Below, in pieces: positions 42,789 through 51,658 of a DNA stretch of 55,310 nt. Each line of letters begins with the position of its first letter. Position 1 is the stretch's first letter. The notes beneath the pieces were generated by a model that was not told the DNA's origin, made no database searches, and was given only the letters and a program-made list of their open reading frames with translations. The stretch spans positions 1-55,310 of the forward strand of contig CAMARK010000022.1 of NCBI GenBank assembly GCA_945860205.1. Reading direction: 5' to 3'. A program made the position numbers and the translations under genes. The stretch comes from Reyranella massiliensis 521. Its GTDB lineage: Bacteria > Pseudomonadota > Alphaproteobacteria > Reyranellales > Reyranellaceae.

Positions 42789-43931
42789 ATGCCCGACATG
42801 ATCACCGAATCTCAACGCCTCCTGGCGCAACTGCGCTTTCCCTGCGGCGACGTGCCGGAGCCCGGCGACATCAAGAACGTCGCCCCCGGCATCTACTGGC
42901 TGCGCATGCCGCTGCCCTTCCAGCTCAACCACATCAACCTGTGGCTGATCGAGGAGAAGGACGGCTGGACCATCGTCGACACCGGCATCAACACGCAGGC
43001 GACGCGCGACTTGTGGGAGCAGATCTTCGCCACGAAGCTCTCTGGCAAGCCGGTAACGCGCGTGATCGCCACCCACCTGCATCCCGACCATGTCGGGCTG
43101 GCCGGCTGGCTGTGCGAGAAGTGGAACGCTCCGCTCTGGATGACGCTGGGCGAGTACATGAGTGCGCAGGCCGCGCGCAACGACTTCGTCGAAAGCGAAG
43201 AGACCCGCGCCGCCCATGTCGCGCGCAACGGCGTGCCGCCGGACCGCATCGCCAATTTCCACCGCCACAAGGGCGGGTACGCCATGGGCGTGGCACCGCT
43301 GCCGACCGCGTTCCAGCGCATGATCCACGCGCACCCCATCACCATCGGCGGCCACCGCTGGGACGTGATCGTGGGCCGTGGCCACGCGCCCGAGCATGCC
43401 TCGCTGTGGTGCCCCGAGCTCAACGTGCTGATCGCGGGCGACCAGGTGCTGCCCAAGATCAGCACCAATGTCGGTGTCTGGCCCAACGAGCCGCTGGCCG
43501 ATGCGCTGACGTGGTTCCTGGACGGCTTCTCGCGCTTCCGCCGCCTGCCGGCCGACGCGCTGGTACTGCCCAGCCACGGCTTCCCCTTCATCGGCCTGCA
43601 CACGAGGCTCGACCAGCTCGTGGCCCATCACGACGCGCGCCTGAACGACATCACCCACGCCATCGCCCAGCGCGGCCCAATCAACGGCAAAGAGGGGGGC
43701 GCCACCGGCTGGGACATGGTGCCGGTGCTGTTCCCGCGCCATCTCGACAACAACCAGATCGTCTTCGCCTTCGGCGAGACGCTGGCCCATCTCCACTGCC
43801 TGGAAACCCGCGCCCGCGTGAAGCGCGTCGTGGTCGACGGCGTGCACCGCTTCGTGGCCCTGGTCGATCCGCACGCCCAGCCACCGTCCGACGATTCCGA
43901 TACCGACGTCATGGATATCGGCCAGACCTGA
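42789..43931 (+). CDS. Metallo-beta-lactamase-fold hydrolase
   Basis: A 380-residue MBL-fold enzyme. It has DGWTIVDTGINT, the motif THLHPDHVGLAGW (H96, H98, D100, H101), GRGHAPEHASLWCP and the LIAGDQVLPKIS aspartate, then LPSHGFPF. The C-terminal 130 residues include a winged-helix-like HCLETRARVKRVVVDGVHRF as in LACTB2-like proteins. The substrate, possibly a thioester or phosphodiester, cannot be told. It lies between purD and queA, 4 bp before the latter, so probably co-transcribed. Confidence 0.9.
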   Translation: MPDMITESQRLLAQLRFPCGDVPEPGDIKNVAPGIYWLRMPLPFQLNHINLWLIEEKDGWTIVDTGINTQATRDLWEQIFATKLSGKPVTRVIATHLHPDHVGLAGWLCEKWNAPLWMTLGEYMSAQAARNDFVESEETRAAHVARNGVPPDRIANFHRHKGGYAMGVAPLPTAFQRMIHAHPITIGGHRWDVIVGRGHAPEHASLWCPELNVLIAGDQVLPKISTNVGVWPNEPLADALTWFLDGFSRFRRLPADALVLPSHGFPFIGLHTRLDQLVAHHDARLNDITHAIAQRGPINGKEGGATGWDMVPVLFPRHLDNNQIVFAFGETLAHLHCLETRARVKRVVVDGVHRFVALVDPHAQPPSDDSDTDVMDIGQT

Positions 43932-43935
43932 CGCA

Positions 43936-44949
43936 ATGCAGGTCGATCTCTTCGACTTCGAGCTGCCCCAGGATCTCATCGCCCAGCGGCCCGTCTCACC
44001 GCGGGACGCGGCGCGGCTGCTCGACGTTGCCCCCGATGGGCTGCGGGACCGCAAGGTCGGTGAGTTGCCGACTCTGCTGCGCAAGGGCGACCTGCTGATC
44101 TTCAACGACACCAAAGTGATCCCTGCCAGGCTGATCGGCACGCGGTCCGGCGGCGGCAAGATCGAAGCGCTGCTGATCCGCGACCTCGGCGCCGGCCACT
44201 GGCTCTCCTTCGCGCGTCCCACCAAGCGGCTGAAGCCCGGTGACGGCCTCGCCTTCGCGGGCGGTCTCGGCGCCACGGTTGCCGCCAAGAACGAAGACGG
44301 CTCGGTCGTGCTGGCTTTCGACCGGACTGGTCACACATTTCTCACAGCCCTGGAGCAAGGCGGCGCGGTACCTCTGCCTCCCTACATTCGCGGCGGCACC
44401 GCCGACGCCCGGGACCGCTCCGACTATCAGACCCTGTTCGCCAAGCATGACGGCTCTGTCGCCGCTCCGACCGCCGGGCTTCACTTCACGCCGGCCCTCA
44501 TGACGGCCCTGGCCGAGGCCGGCATCGCCACGTCGGGCGTCACGCTGCACGTCGGTGCCGGCACTTTTCAGCCGGTGCGGGTGGACGACACCGACCAGCA
44601 TGTGATGCATGCCGAGTGGGGCGAAGTTCCGCAGGCCACCGTCGATGCCATCGCGGCGGCCAAGCGTGTGGTCTGCATCGGCACGACGTCCTTGCGGCTC
44701 CTGGAGTCGGTGGCGCGGGATGGACCGATGAAGGCCTGGACCGGCGAGACAGATATCTTCATCACGCCGGGCTTCCGCTTCCGCGTCGTCGATCTCCTGC
44801 TCACCAACTTCCACCTGCCACGGTCGACGTTGTTCATGCTGGTCGCGGCCTTCGCCGGACTGGAGCGCATGCAAGACGCCTATGCGCACGCCGTCGGCGA
44901 ACGATACCGCTTCTATTCCTACGGCGATTGTTGTTTGTTGCGCCGATGA
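43936..44949 (+). CDS. queA: tRNA preQ1(34) S-adenosylmethionine ribosyltransferase-isomerase
   Basis: A 337-residue enzyme that builds epoxyqueuosine from preQ1-modified tRNA and SAM. It has [40 protein letters not shown], the central [23 protein letters not shown] and [16 protein letters not shown], and the end [27 protein letters not shown], all diagnostic. Its stop overlaps tgt (ATGA), forming a queuosine operon. Confidence 0.97.
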   Translation: MQVDLFDFELPQDLIAQRPVSPRDAARLLDVAPDGLRDRKVGELPTLLRKGDLLIFNDTKVIPARLIGTRSGGGKIEALLIRDLGAGHWLSFARPTKRLKPGDGLAFAGGLGATVAAKNEDGSVVLAFDRTGHTFLTALEQGGAVPLPPYIRGGTADARDRSDYQTLFAKHDGSVAAPTAGLHFTPALMTALAEAGIATSGVTLHVGAGTFQPVRVDDTDQHVMHAEWGEVPQATVDAIAAAKRVVCIGTTSLRLLESVARDGPMKAWTGETDIFITPGFRFRVVDLLLTNFHLPRSTLFMLVAAFAGLERMQDAYAHAVGERYRFYSYGDCCLLRR

Positions 44950-46070
44950 GTCTTTCCTTCGAGCTTTTGGGCAGCGACGGCCTGGCGCGGCGCGGACGCA
45001 TTGCCACGGCGCACGGCACAGTCGAGACGCCGGCCTTCATGCCGGTCGGCACCGCAGGCACCGTGAAGGCGATGCTGCCGCAGTCCGTTGCCGAAACCGG
45101 CGCCGAGATCGTGCTGGGCAATACCTTTCACCTGATGCTGCGGCCGGGCGCGGAGCGCGTGGCGGCGCTGGGCGGGCTGCACAAATTCATGAACTGGCCG
45201 GGCCCGATCCTGACCGATTCGGGCGGCTTCCAGGTGATGTCACTAAAGGAGCTACGCAAGCTCGACGCCGACGGCGTCACTTTCCGTTCGCCGGTCGACG
45301 GCACGCAGCACCGGCTCACGCCCGAGCGCTCGATCGAGATCCAGAACCTGCTCGATGCCGACATCACCATGTCGTTCGACGAATGCACGACCTGGCCGGT
45401 CGAGGAGCCGGCGGCGGCCTCCTCCATGCGGCTTTCCATGAAATGGGCCGAACGCGGCAAGCGCGCTTTTGCGGAACGGCCGGGCTACGGGCTGTTCGGC
45501 ATCGTGCAGGGCAGCATCTTTCCGGCGCTGCGCGAGGAGAGCGTAAACTCCCTCACCGCGATCGGCTTCGACGGCTACGCCATCGGCGGTCTTGCCGTGG
45601 GCGAAGGCCAGCCGCTGATGTTCGCCACCCTCGATCGCACCGCGCCGATGCTGCCCCGGGATAGGCCACGCTACCTGATGGGCGTCGGCCGGCCGGCCGA
45701 CATCGTGGGCGCGGTCGCCCACGGCATCGACATGTTCGACTGCGTGATGCCGACGCGCGCCGGCCGCACGGCGCAGGCTTTTACCCGCCGTGGCGAACTC
45801 AACCTGCGCAATGCCCGCCATCGCGACGACCCCAGGCCGATCGACGAGCGCTGTGCCTGTCCCGCCTGCAAGAGCCACAGTCGCGCCTATCTCCATCACC
45901 TGATCCGGGCCGAAGAGATTCTCGCCTCGATGCTGCTCACCTGGCACAACCTGCACTACTATCAGGACCTCATGCGCGGCCTGCGCGGCGCGATTGAAAG
46001 CAACTCACTCGGCCACTGGATCGCCGCATTCCAGGGCGAACAAGATTTGGGCGACATCCCACCCCTTTGA
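44946..46070 (+). CDS. tgt: Queuine tRNA-ribosyltransferase (TGT)
   Basis: A 374-residue enzyme that exchanges guanine-34 for preQ1 in tRNAs with GUN anticodons. It has [41 protein letters not shown] with the first catalytic aspartate, [20 protein letters not shown], and [16 protein letters not shown] with the nucleophile region. The zinc site is [18 protein letters not shown]. Order and length are normal. It is translationally coupled to queA. Confidence 0.97.
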   Translation: MSLSFELLGSDGLARRGRIATAHGTVETPAFMPVGTAGTVKAMLPQSVAETGAEIVLGNTFHLMLRPGAERVAALGGLHKFMNWPGPILTDSGGFQVMSLKELRKLDADGVTFRSPVDGTQHRLTPERSIEIQNLLDADITMSFDECTTWPVEEPAAASSMRLSMKWAERGKRAFAERPGYGLFGIVQGSIFPALREESVNSLTAIGFDGYAIGGLAVGEGQPLMFATLDRTAPMLPRDRPRYLMGVGRPADIVGAVAHGIDMFDCVMPTRAGRTAQAFTRRGELNLRNARHRDDPRPIDERCACPACKSHSRAYLHHLIRAEEILASMLLTWHNLHYYQDLMRGLRGAIESNSLGHWIAAFQGEQDLGDIPPL

Positions 46071-46097
46071 CTTCCGACCAGTAACGGAGCGTACCGG

Positions 46098-46706
46098 ATG
46101 CCGAACGAGGCCCTGATCGTGGTCGATATGCAGAACGATTTCTGCGAGGGCGGCGCCTTGGCCGTGCCCGGCGCCAACGGCATCCTGCCGCTGGTCAACC
46201 GACTGATCGGCCGCCACGACCATGTGATCCTGACCCAGGACTGGCATCCGGCGAGCCACGCCTCCTTCGCCAGCTCGTGGGCCGACGCGACGCCCTTCGG
46301 CACCGTCAAATTTCCCTATGGCGCGCAGACCCTGTGGCCGGACCACTGCGTACAGGGCACGCCAGGGGCCGAATTCCATCCCGGCCTGGAAGCCACCAAG
46401 GCGCAGATGATCGTGCGCAAGGGCTTCCACACCGGCATCGATTCCTACTCGGCGTTCCGCGAGAACGACCGCATGACCCGCACCGGCCTCGATGGCTACC
46501 TGAAGGCCCGTGGCTTCACCCGGTTGATCATCTGCGGCCTGGCGCTCGACTACTGCGTCGCCTGGACCGCGATCGACGGCCGTCAGGCGGGCTTCGACAT
46601 CGCCGTCGTGGTCGAGGCCACCGCCGCCATCGATCTCGACGGCAGCCGGCGGCGCATGCTGACCGAGATGCGCCAGGGCGGCATCAACCTCAACGCGACG
46701 GCTTAA
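46098..46706 (+). CDS. pncA: Nicotinamidase / pyrazinamidase
   Basis: A 202-residue isochorismatase-fold hydrolase that converts nicotinamide to nicotinate for NAD salvage. It has ALIVVDMQNDFCEGGALAVPG with the catalytic aspartate, TQDWHPASHASFAS for the metal-binding histidines, and ICGLALDYCVAWTAID with the nucleophilic cysteine. GGAGCG precedes the ATG. It follows tgt by 27 bp and is convergent with the thiolase gene. Confidence 0.95.
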   Translation: MPNEALIVVDMQNDFCEGGALAVPGANGILPLVNRLIGRHDHVILTQDWHPASHASFASSWADATPFGTVKFPYGAQTLWPDHCVQGTPGAEFHPGLEATKAQMIVRKGFHTGIDSYSAFRENDRMTRTGLDGYLKARGFTRLIICGLALDYCVAWTAIDGRQAGFDIAVVVEATAAIDLDGSRRRMLTEMRQGGINLNATA

Positions 46707-46708
46707 GC

Positions 46709-46728
46709 GCTGCGCCTGGGCGCAGCGA
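46709..46728. terminator. Hairpin after pncA
   Basis: CGCTGCGCC and GGCGCAGCG form a perfect 9-bp stem with a two-base loop, three bases after the pncA stop, in the gap to the convergent thiolase gene. No T-run follows, so it is a candidate transcript end without the full intrinsic signal. Confidence 0.45.
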
Positions 46729-46809
46729 TGGCGGCGTGTAGCGCTGCAGGAAGCGAAGCGACCGAAGCGCGGGCGCCGCACGCTTCAGAAAAGATCTCGG
46801 TGTCGAGAC

Positions 46810-48012
46810 CTAGACACGCTCGATCGCCAGCGCGATGCCCTGGCCGACGCCGATGCACATGGTGGCGAGCGCGCGCTTGCCGCCGGTGGCCTCGAGCTGG
46901 TTGAGCGCCGTGATCATCAGCCGGCCGCCCGAGGCGCCGAGCGGATGGCCGAGCGCGATGGCGCCGCCATTGGGGTTCACGTTTTCTTGGTCGTCGGCCA
47001 AGCCAAGCTGGCGCAGCACGGCGAGCGCTTGTGCTGCAAACGCCTCGTTGAGCTCGATGGTGTCGAAGTCCTTGATGGTCAAGCCGAGCTTGGCCAGCAG
47101 CTTCTGCGTCGCCGGCACCGGGCCGATGCCCATCACGCGGGGCGGCACGCCGGCTGACACCGTGCCCAGAATGCGGGCGCGCGGGGTGAGGCCATTAGCG
47201 CGGGCGGCGGCTTCCGAGGCGATGATCATGGCGCAGGCGCCATCGTTCAGGCCCGAGGAGTTGCCGGCCGTCACCGAGCCGCCCTCGCGGAAGGCCGCGG
47301 CGAGCTTGGAGAGCGTCTCCATCGTGGTGTCGCCGCGCGGATGTTCGTCCTTGTCGACGATGATCTCGGTCTTGCCCTTCTTGACGCAGACCTTGACGAT
47401 TTCCTTGTCGAAGAAGCCGCGGTCCTGGGCCGCCTTGCAGCGGCGCTGGCTGCGGTAGGCGAAGGCGTCCTGGTCGGTGCGGCTGATCTGGTGCTCGCCT
47501 GCGACATTCTCGGCGGTCTGGCCCATCGGATCGACGCCGTAGGCCGCCTTCATGCGCGGATTGACGAAGCGCCAGCCCAGCACCGTGTCCTCGAGCTTCA
47601 TCGAGCGGTCGAAGGCGCCCTCGGGCTTGCCCATAACGTAGGGCGAGCGGGTCATGCCCTCGACGCCGCCCGCGATCATCATGTCGGCCTCGCCGAGCCT
47701 GATCGCGCGCGCGGCGTGACCTGCCGCTTCGAGACCGGAACCGCAGAGCCGGTTGACCGTGGCGCCCGCCACCTCGACCGGCAGGCCGGCCAAGAGGCCT
47801 GCCATGCGCGCCACGTTGCGATTGTCCTCGCCCGCCTGGTTGACGCAGCCATAGATCACGTCGTCGACGGCGCCCCAGTCGACATTGGCGTTGCGCTGCA
47901 TCAGCGCCTTGATCGGATGGGCGGCCAGGTCGTCGACCCGCATGGCGCCGAGGCCGCCGTTGTAGCGGCCGACGGGGGTGCGGATGGCGTCGCAAATGAA
48001 GGCTTCGGTCAT
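46810..48012 (-). CDS. Acetyl-CoA acyltransferase, 3-oxoadipyl-CoA thiolase-like
   Basis: A 400-residue degradative thiolase. It has the nucleophile region [19 protein letters not shown] (C near 90), [18 protein letters not shown] with the catalytic histidine, and [18 protein letters not shown] with the second cysteine. [33 protein letters not shown], together with [24 protein letters not shown], is the form typical of PcaF. It cleaves a 3-oxoacyl-CoA to acetyl-CoA. The other genes of the beta-ketoadipate route are not adjacent, so the precise substrate is open. Confidence 0.92.
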   Translation of the reverse strand: MTEAFICDAIRTPVGRYNGGLGAMRVDDLAAHPIKALMQRNANVDWGAVDDVIYGCVNQAGEDNRNVARMAGLLAGLPVEVAGATVNRLCGSGLEAAGHAARAIRLGEADMMIAGGVEGMTRSPYVMGKPEGAFDRSMKLEDTVLGWRFVNPRMKAAYGVDPMGQTAENVAGEHQISRTDQDAFAYRSQRRCKAAQDRGFFDKEIVKVCVKKGKTEIIVDKDEHPRGDTTMETLSKLAAAFREGGSVTAGNSSGLNDGACAMIIASEAAARANGLTPRARILGTVSAGVPPRVMGIGPVPATQKLLAKLGLTIKDFDTIELNEAFAAQALAVLRQLGLADDQENVNPNGGAIALGHPLGASGGRLMITALNQLEATGGKRALATMCIGVGQGIALAIERV

Positions 48013-48355
48013 CTTGGGTACTCCCACACACAATTCGTTGCTGCCGGGGTAGCACCCGGTCCGGGCGCTTGCCAATGCCTCACGGGCAGAGGGGCTATGC
48101 GCGATTTCGCTTAGACAGCGACAGAAAAAAATCCCGGATCGAGTTCGCCTCCGCCGCCTGCCTTGGCAGGCAAGCGATTGATTGTCCGGCCTTTTCCTCT
48201 CGATCTCCGTCCACGGCCTGTCGCCTAAACAGCGACATTTTTCGAACCGGATTCGGGAATTTATCTACCGCCGGCAAGCAGTTGGAAGACGAACAGACAG
48301 AGCGCTACAACCGGGAGAAGCACCGGAGATAGGGCGAATTCCTACCGAAGGGGAA
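48013..48355. other. 343-bp intergenic region with hairpins and a direct repeat
   Basis: No gene was found. It holds a 7-bp hairpin GCCTGCC-TT-GGCAGGC (48156-48171). A near-repeat pair CGCTTAGACAGCGACAG / CGCCTAAACAGCGACAT lies about 115 bp apart, the second within a small hairpin TGTCGC-CTAAACA-GCGACA (about 48220-48238) followed by five T. It separates the divergent thiolase promoter from the 3' end of btaB. Confidence 0.45.
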
Positions 48356-49018
48356 TCATCCTGTCAAGCCGCGCCGAAAAACTGCGTACTGGGCGTAGCC
48401 GCGGTAGGGCCGCTCGAAAGTGCGGAGTGCGCCGACGCTGCCAGCGAGGGCGGCCAGTTCCGCCTGCAGCCCGTCGCGCGGATCGACATGGAACTGCGCC
48501 AGCCAGAGGCGCAGGCCGCGGCGGAACCAGCGCGGCAACTCCTCCTGGCCGCCAAAATCGACGATGTGCAGTTCGCCCCCCGGCGGCAGCCAGACCAGCG
48601 CCTGCCCCAGTGCCGCACGCCATTCCGGAATCATCGACAGGCTGTAGGACAGGAAGATGCGCGAGAAGCCCGGCACGCCGAACAGAAGTGCTGGATCAAA
48701 CCGGGTGGCGTCGGCAGAGGCGAGACGAATGCGCGGCGACAGGCCCTCGCGCGCCACCTTGGCGCCGGCCGTCTCGAGCATCGCGGGCGAGATATCGATG
48801 CCGTAGAACGCCGCCTTCGGATAGGCGCTCGCCGCCGCCACGAGATTGCGCGCCGTGCCGCATCCGATCTCCAGCACCCGCCCACCCTCTGGCGGCGACA
48901 GGCGCTCGATCAGCCGGTCGCGGCCGAGCAGGTAGTATTTGCGCGTGCTGTCGTAGAGATGGCGCTGCCGCCGATAGATGCGGTCCATCAGGTTCGACAT
49001 GGCGACGGTGTCGCTCAC
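48356..49018 (-). CDS. btaB: Betaine lipid N-methyltransferase
   Basis: A 220-residue class I SAM methyltransferase. Motif I is RVLEIGCGTARNLVAAASAYP, followed by FYGIDISPAMLETAG. LYDSTRKYYLLGRDRLIERL at the N-terminus is the form seen in BtaB. It would trimethylate diacylglyceryl-homoserine to DGTS. The GTG start at 49018 has AAGGA seven bases upstream, inside the end of btaA, with three bases between the genes. The pairing with btaA makes the assignment firm. Confidence 0.9.
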   Translation of the reverse strand: MSDTVAMSNLMDRIYRRQRHLYDSTRKYYLLGRDRLIERLSPPEGGRVLEIGCGTARNLVAAASAYPKAAFYGIDISPAMLETAGAKVAREGLSPRIRLASADATRFDPALLFGVPGFSRIFLSYSLSMIPEWRAALGQALVWLPPGGELHIVDFGGQEELPRWFRRGLRLWLAQFHVDPRDGLQAELAALAGSVGALRTFERPYRGYAQYAVFRRGLTG

Positions 49019-49021
49019 CGA

Positions 49022-50260
49022 TCAATCCTTCAGGATATAGAGGTGGAAACCGCCGTAGATCGCCGAGCGGTCGCGTGCCGTGAACGACTGCGAGGCGGCG
49101 GCCTCGTAGTGCCAGCGGTCGAGCAGCGCCGGATCGAGGCGGCCGTCCAGCAGCGACGGTTCGGCCGCGGTCCGGAAGATCACCCGGGCGCCCGGCCGGG
49201 CAGTACGCGTGATCTCGGTCCACAGCGCGTTCAACTGATCATCGGTCATCCAGTCCTGGGCATCGAGCAGCACGTAGCGGTCGCGCGAAGCGTCAGGACA
49301 GGAAGCGAGATATTCGGTGACCGAGCGGTTCATCACCTCGACGCGATCGGCGCGGGCCCGGACGAACTCGAACTGGTCGCGACGCAGATAGGGCGGCAGC
49401 GGCCCCTGCCCGTCGCCGCTATAGCCGCGGCCGAAGGCCTGCCAGGCGAAGTAGTTGTCGTTGAGGCTGAAGCCGCAGGCCAGCCGCTCTACTCTTTCAC
49501 GCAGGACAACGCTCATGCCGCGGCCACCGGCCAGTGCCTCGTACTGCGCCGGCGGGATGCCGAGGCCGTAGAGCGAGAGGCGATTGCCGGTCGCCCAGCG
49601 CACCGCGCGGCGGTCGAACAACGGCGCCAGCGCCGTGTCGAAGAAACGGCGCTGCTCGTCCATGGTGCGGGCGCTCAGCAGGTCGCGCAGGTCGACGCCA
49701 TGGAGCCGCGCGGCGGCGTGGGCGAGGCCGATGAAGCGGCCCAGCAGGCCATGGCGATAGGCGTTGCGCGCAAAGATCGAGATTCGCCGCCGGCCGAGAT
49801 GCTGCAGACGGCGGCTCTGCCAGTAGGCGCGGCTCTCGGAGTCGAGATGCGGTGCCAGCAACCGGTCGTAGGCCGCGACATTGGCCTCGTCGTCAGCCGA
49901 CCCGAAGAAGCGATAGAACATTTCCCATGACGGCAGGCGGCTGGCGGCCACCAGCTTCAGCCGGTTGAGCGCCACATGCGCCCGGCTGAGATCGACCGCC
50001 GTGATTCGCGCCGGCCCCGCCGTCAGGTAGGAGAGGACGTTGCAGCCGCCCGAGGCGATCGCCACGACGTGGCTGTCGGGCCCGAGCGCCAGCGCCTCGA
50101 GGTCGACTTCAGGGTCTTCCCAGATTTGGGTGTAGACGAGGCCACGGAACAACCGTTCGAAGACGTGCTCCAGAAGTCCCTCGCGGGACAAGACGCGATT
50201 GCGGCGGACCGCCTTTTTCAGGCGGACATTGCTCTCGTTTCGCGGATAGGCCAACCACAC
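49022..50260 (-). CDS. btaA: SAM:diacylglycerol 3-amino-3-carboxypropyltransferase
   Basis: A protein of about 412 residues (DUF3419). The hallmark is RGLVYTQIWEDPEVDLEALAL, then SHVVAIASGGCNVLSYLTAGPARITAVDLSRAHVALNRLKLVA, the SAM site of BtaA. SLNDNYFAWQAFGRGY and VFRTAAEPSLLDGRLD close the domain. It moves the aminocarboxypropyl group of SAM to diacylglycerol, giving the phosphorus-free betaine lipid precursor. The annotated GTG at 50260 is possible, but TTG at 50254 has a better-spaced GGAG. A Pho-box-like site lies upstream. Confidence 0.93.
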   Translation of the reverse strand: MWLAYPRNESNVRLKKAVRRNRVLSREGLLEHVFERLFRGLVYTQIWEDPEVDLEALALGPDSHVVAIASGGCNVLSYLTAGPARITAVDLSRAHVALNRLKLVAASRLPSWEMFYRFFGSADDEANVAAYDRLLAPHLDSESRAYWQSRRLQHLGRRRISIFARNAYRHGLLGRFIGLAHAAARLHGVDLRDLLSARTMDEQRRFFDTALAPLFDRRAVRWATGNRLSLYGLGIPPAQYEALAGGRGMSVVLRERVERLACGFSLNDNYFAWQAFGRGYSGDGQGPLPPYLRRDQFEFVRARADRVEVMNRSVTEYLASCPDASRDRYVLLDAQDWMTDDQLNALWTEITRTARPGARVIFRTAAEPSLLDGRLDPALLDRWHYEAAASQSFTARDRSAIYGGFHLYILKD

Positions 50261-50286
50261 AACTCCGGGCTCTACTCAACCAACGC

Positions 50287-50320
50287 AAAATATCCACCCC
50301 AGGTGCCAGTTTGATGACGG
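50287..50320 (-). promoter_or_regulatory. Pho box and -10 of the btaAB promoter (candidate)
   Basis: On the minus strand CCGTCAT-CAAA-CTGGCAC (50320-50303) matches CTGTCAT-N4-CTGTCAY at 12 of 14 defined positions. Exactly 10 bp later comes TATTTT (50292-50287), the spacing of -10 to Pho box in PhoB-dependent promoters. The start of btaA is 27 bp beyond. The site sits in the 80-bp gap between btaA and the end of vapC. Confidence 0.7.
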
Positions 50321-50343
50321 TGCCGGCGTCGGAGAGATTGGTG

Positions 50344-50730
50344 TCAGAGAGGAAAGACCGGGATTCCCATTGCACGCGCGACCATCAACAGGCGTTCATC
50401 GTAAGTGGCCAGTTCGACGGTCTGGCCACGCATGCGAAGAAACTCGATCGATGCCAGGTGGAGGGCGTCCAGAGTGCGTACTGCCATTGGAAAGGGATCG
50501 AGCACGCGCGCCAGGATCGGCGGGGCGAGTTCGACCAGAGCGACACGTCCAATCAGCGCCCGTGCCTCCTCGCCGTGGGATCGCCCCAACCCTCGGGCAT
50601 GCAGGCGCGTCCATATCTCGTATTCCAACAGCCGGCTCGCGACGAGAGGCTGCTGCCACAGGCTCGGGGGAGGCGCGCGATCCTCGGCGAGCATATGTGC
50701 CAAGGCGACCGATGTATCGAGGTAGATCAA
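50344..50730 (-). CDS. vapC: VapC-type PIN-domain toxin
   Basis: A 128-residue PIN-domain ribonuclease. It begins MIYLDTSVALAHMLAED, in which D5 is the first acidic ligand, has EYEIWTRLHARGL, and closes with TLDALHLASIEFLRMRG and ATYDERLLMVARAMGI, giving the acidic quartet. The start is TTG at 50730, overlapping the antitoxin stop (TTGA). It cleaves RNA unless bound by VapB. Its 3' end lies close to the btaAB promoter. Confidence 0.88.
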   Translation of the reverse strand: MIYLDTSVALAHMLAEDRAPPPSLWQQPLVASRLLEYEIWTRLHARGLGRSHGEEARALIGRVALVELAPPILARVLDPFPMAVRTLDALHLASIEFLRMRGQTVELATYDERLLMVARAMGIPVFPL

Positions 50731-51017
50731 CGGCCGTCGCGGTCGTCGCGCAATTCGTCCAGGATTTCGTCGAGCCGCGCGACGGGCCGGCGCGGCGGCG
50801 CTCCGCTGGCCGCCAACGGTGGTGGCGAGACCCATCCTTGGCGAACCGCATCGGCCAGCAACGCGTCACCTGGTGTTGTGCTGCGACCGGTCGTCGGCGG
50901 AACGAGTTCGGCAACGACCTGGTTGCGGTCGGTCACCAATACCGTCTCTCCTCCGGCCGCCGCCCGGACGTACTCGCTGAGCTGGTTTTTCAAAGCCTTG
51001 ATGCCGACTATCTTCAT
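50727..51017 (-). CDS. vapB: VapB-type (Phd/YefM-like) antitoxin
   Basis: A 96-residue antitoxin. The N-terminal MKIVGIKALKNQLSEYVRAAAGGETVLVTDRNQVVAELVPP is the Phd/YefM-type DNA-binding fold. The C-terminal LDEILDELRDDRDGR is an acidic toxin-binding helix. It is first in the two-gene unit and overlaps vapC by 4 bp. A palindrome just upstream is the probable operator. Confidence 0.88.
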   Translation of the reverse strand: MKIVGIKALKNQLSEYVRAAAGGETVLVTDRNQVVAELVPPTTGRSTTPGDALLADAVRQGWVSPPPLAASGAPPRRPVARLDEILDELRDDRDGR

Positions 51018-51023
51018 AAATCT

Positions 51024-51047
51024 AAAGTAGCTACGCGTAGCCACTTT
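51024..51047. promoter_or_regulatory. Operator of the vapBC module
   Basis: AAAGTAGCTACG followed by CGTAGCCACTTT is a 24-bp near-perfect palindrome (one symmetric pair mismatched), seven bases upstream of the vapB start codon on that strand. Antitoxins of the Phd/VapB type bind such sites to repress their own operon. Confidence 0.6.
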
Positions 51048-51109
51048 GACAATCCCCAGATGATACATGCCAACTTGACTGGATGTCCGGTTAGAGGGAG
51101 TTTCAGGCC

Positions 51110-51658
51110 ATGACCGCCCAAGGTTTCACCCTGTTCGACTCACCGATCGGCCCCTGCGGCCTCGCCTGGAGCGGCCGCGGCATCACCGGGCTGCAACTGC
51201 CGGAGAAGACGGCCGATGCCACGCGCAAGCGCGTGCAGCGGCGCTGGCCCGAGGCTGTTGAGGGCAAACCGCCCTCAGGTGTCTGCCGTGCCATCGAGCG
51301 CGTGCTGCAGCTCTTGAAGGGCGAGGCGGCCGATCTTGCCGACATACCGCTCGACCTCGAGGCGGCGCCGGAATTCCACCGCAAGGTCTACGAGGTGGCC
51401 CGCACCATCCCTCCCGGCCGCACCATGACCTATGGCGAGATCGCCAGGCGTCTCGGCGTGCCGCACGAATCGCGCGAGGTCGGCCAGGCACTGGGCCGCA
51501 ATCCCGTGGCCATCATCGTGCCCTGTCACCGCGTGCTGGGCGCTGACGGCAAGATGGGCGGCTTCTCGGCCAATGGCGGCGTCTCGACCAAGCGGCGCAT
51601 GCTGGAGATCGAGGGCGCTCCTGAAGTCGGCGCCGGCCCGCTGTTCGCCCCGCGATGA
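51110..51658 (+). CDS. ogt: Methylated-DNA-protein cysteine methyltransferase
   Basis: A 182-residue suicide repair protein. It has the helix-turn-helix YGEIARRLGVPHESREVGQALGRNPVAIIVPCHRVLGADGKMGGFSANGG with the acceptor cysteine in PCHRV. It removes the methyl group from O6-methylguanine. An N-terminal ribonuclease-H-like domain precedes. It overlaps the alkA-like gene by 4 bp, forming an alkylation-repair pair. Confidence 0.95.
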   Translation: MTAQGFTLFDSPIGPCGLAWSGRGITGLQLPEKTADATRKRVQRRWPEAVEGKPPSGVCRAIERVLQLLKGEAADLADIPLDLEAAPEFHRKVYEVARTIPPGRTMTYGEIARRLGVPHESREVGQALGRNPVAIIVPCHRVLGADGKMGGFSANGGVSTKRRMLEIEGAPEVGAGPLFAPR

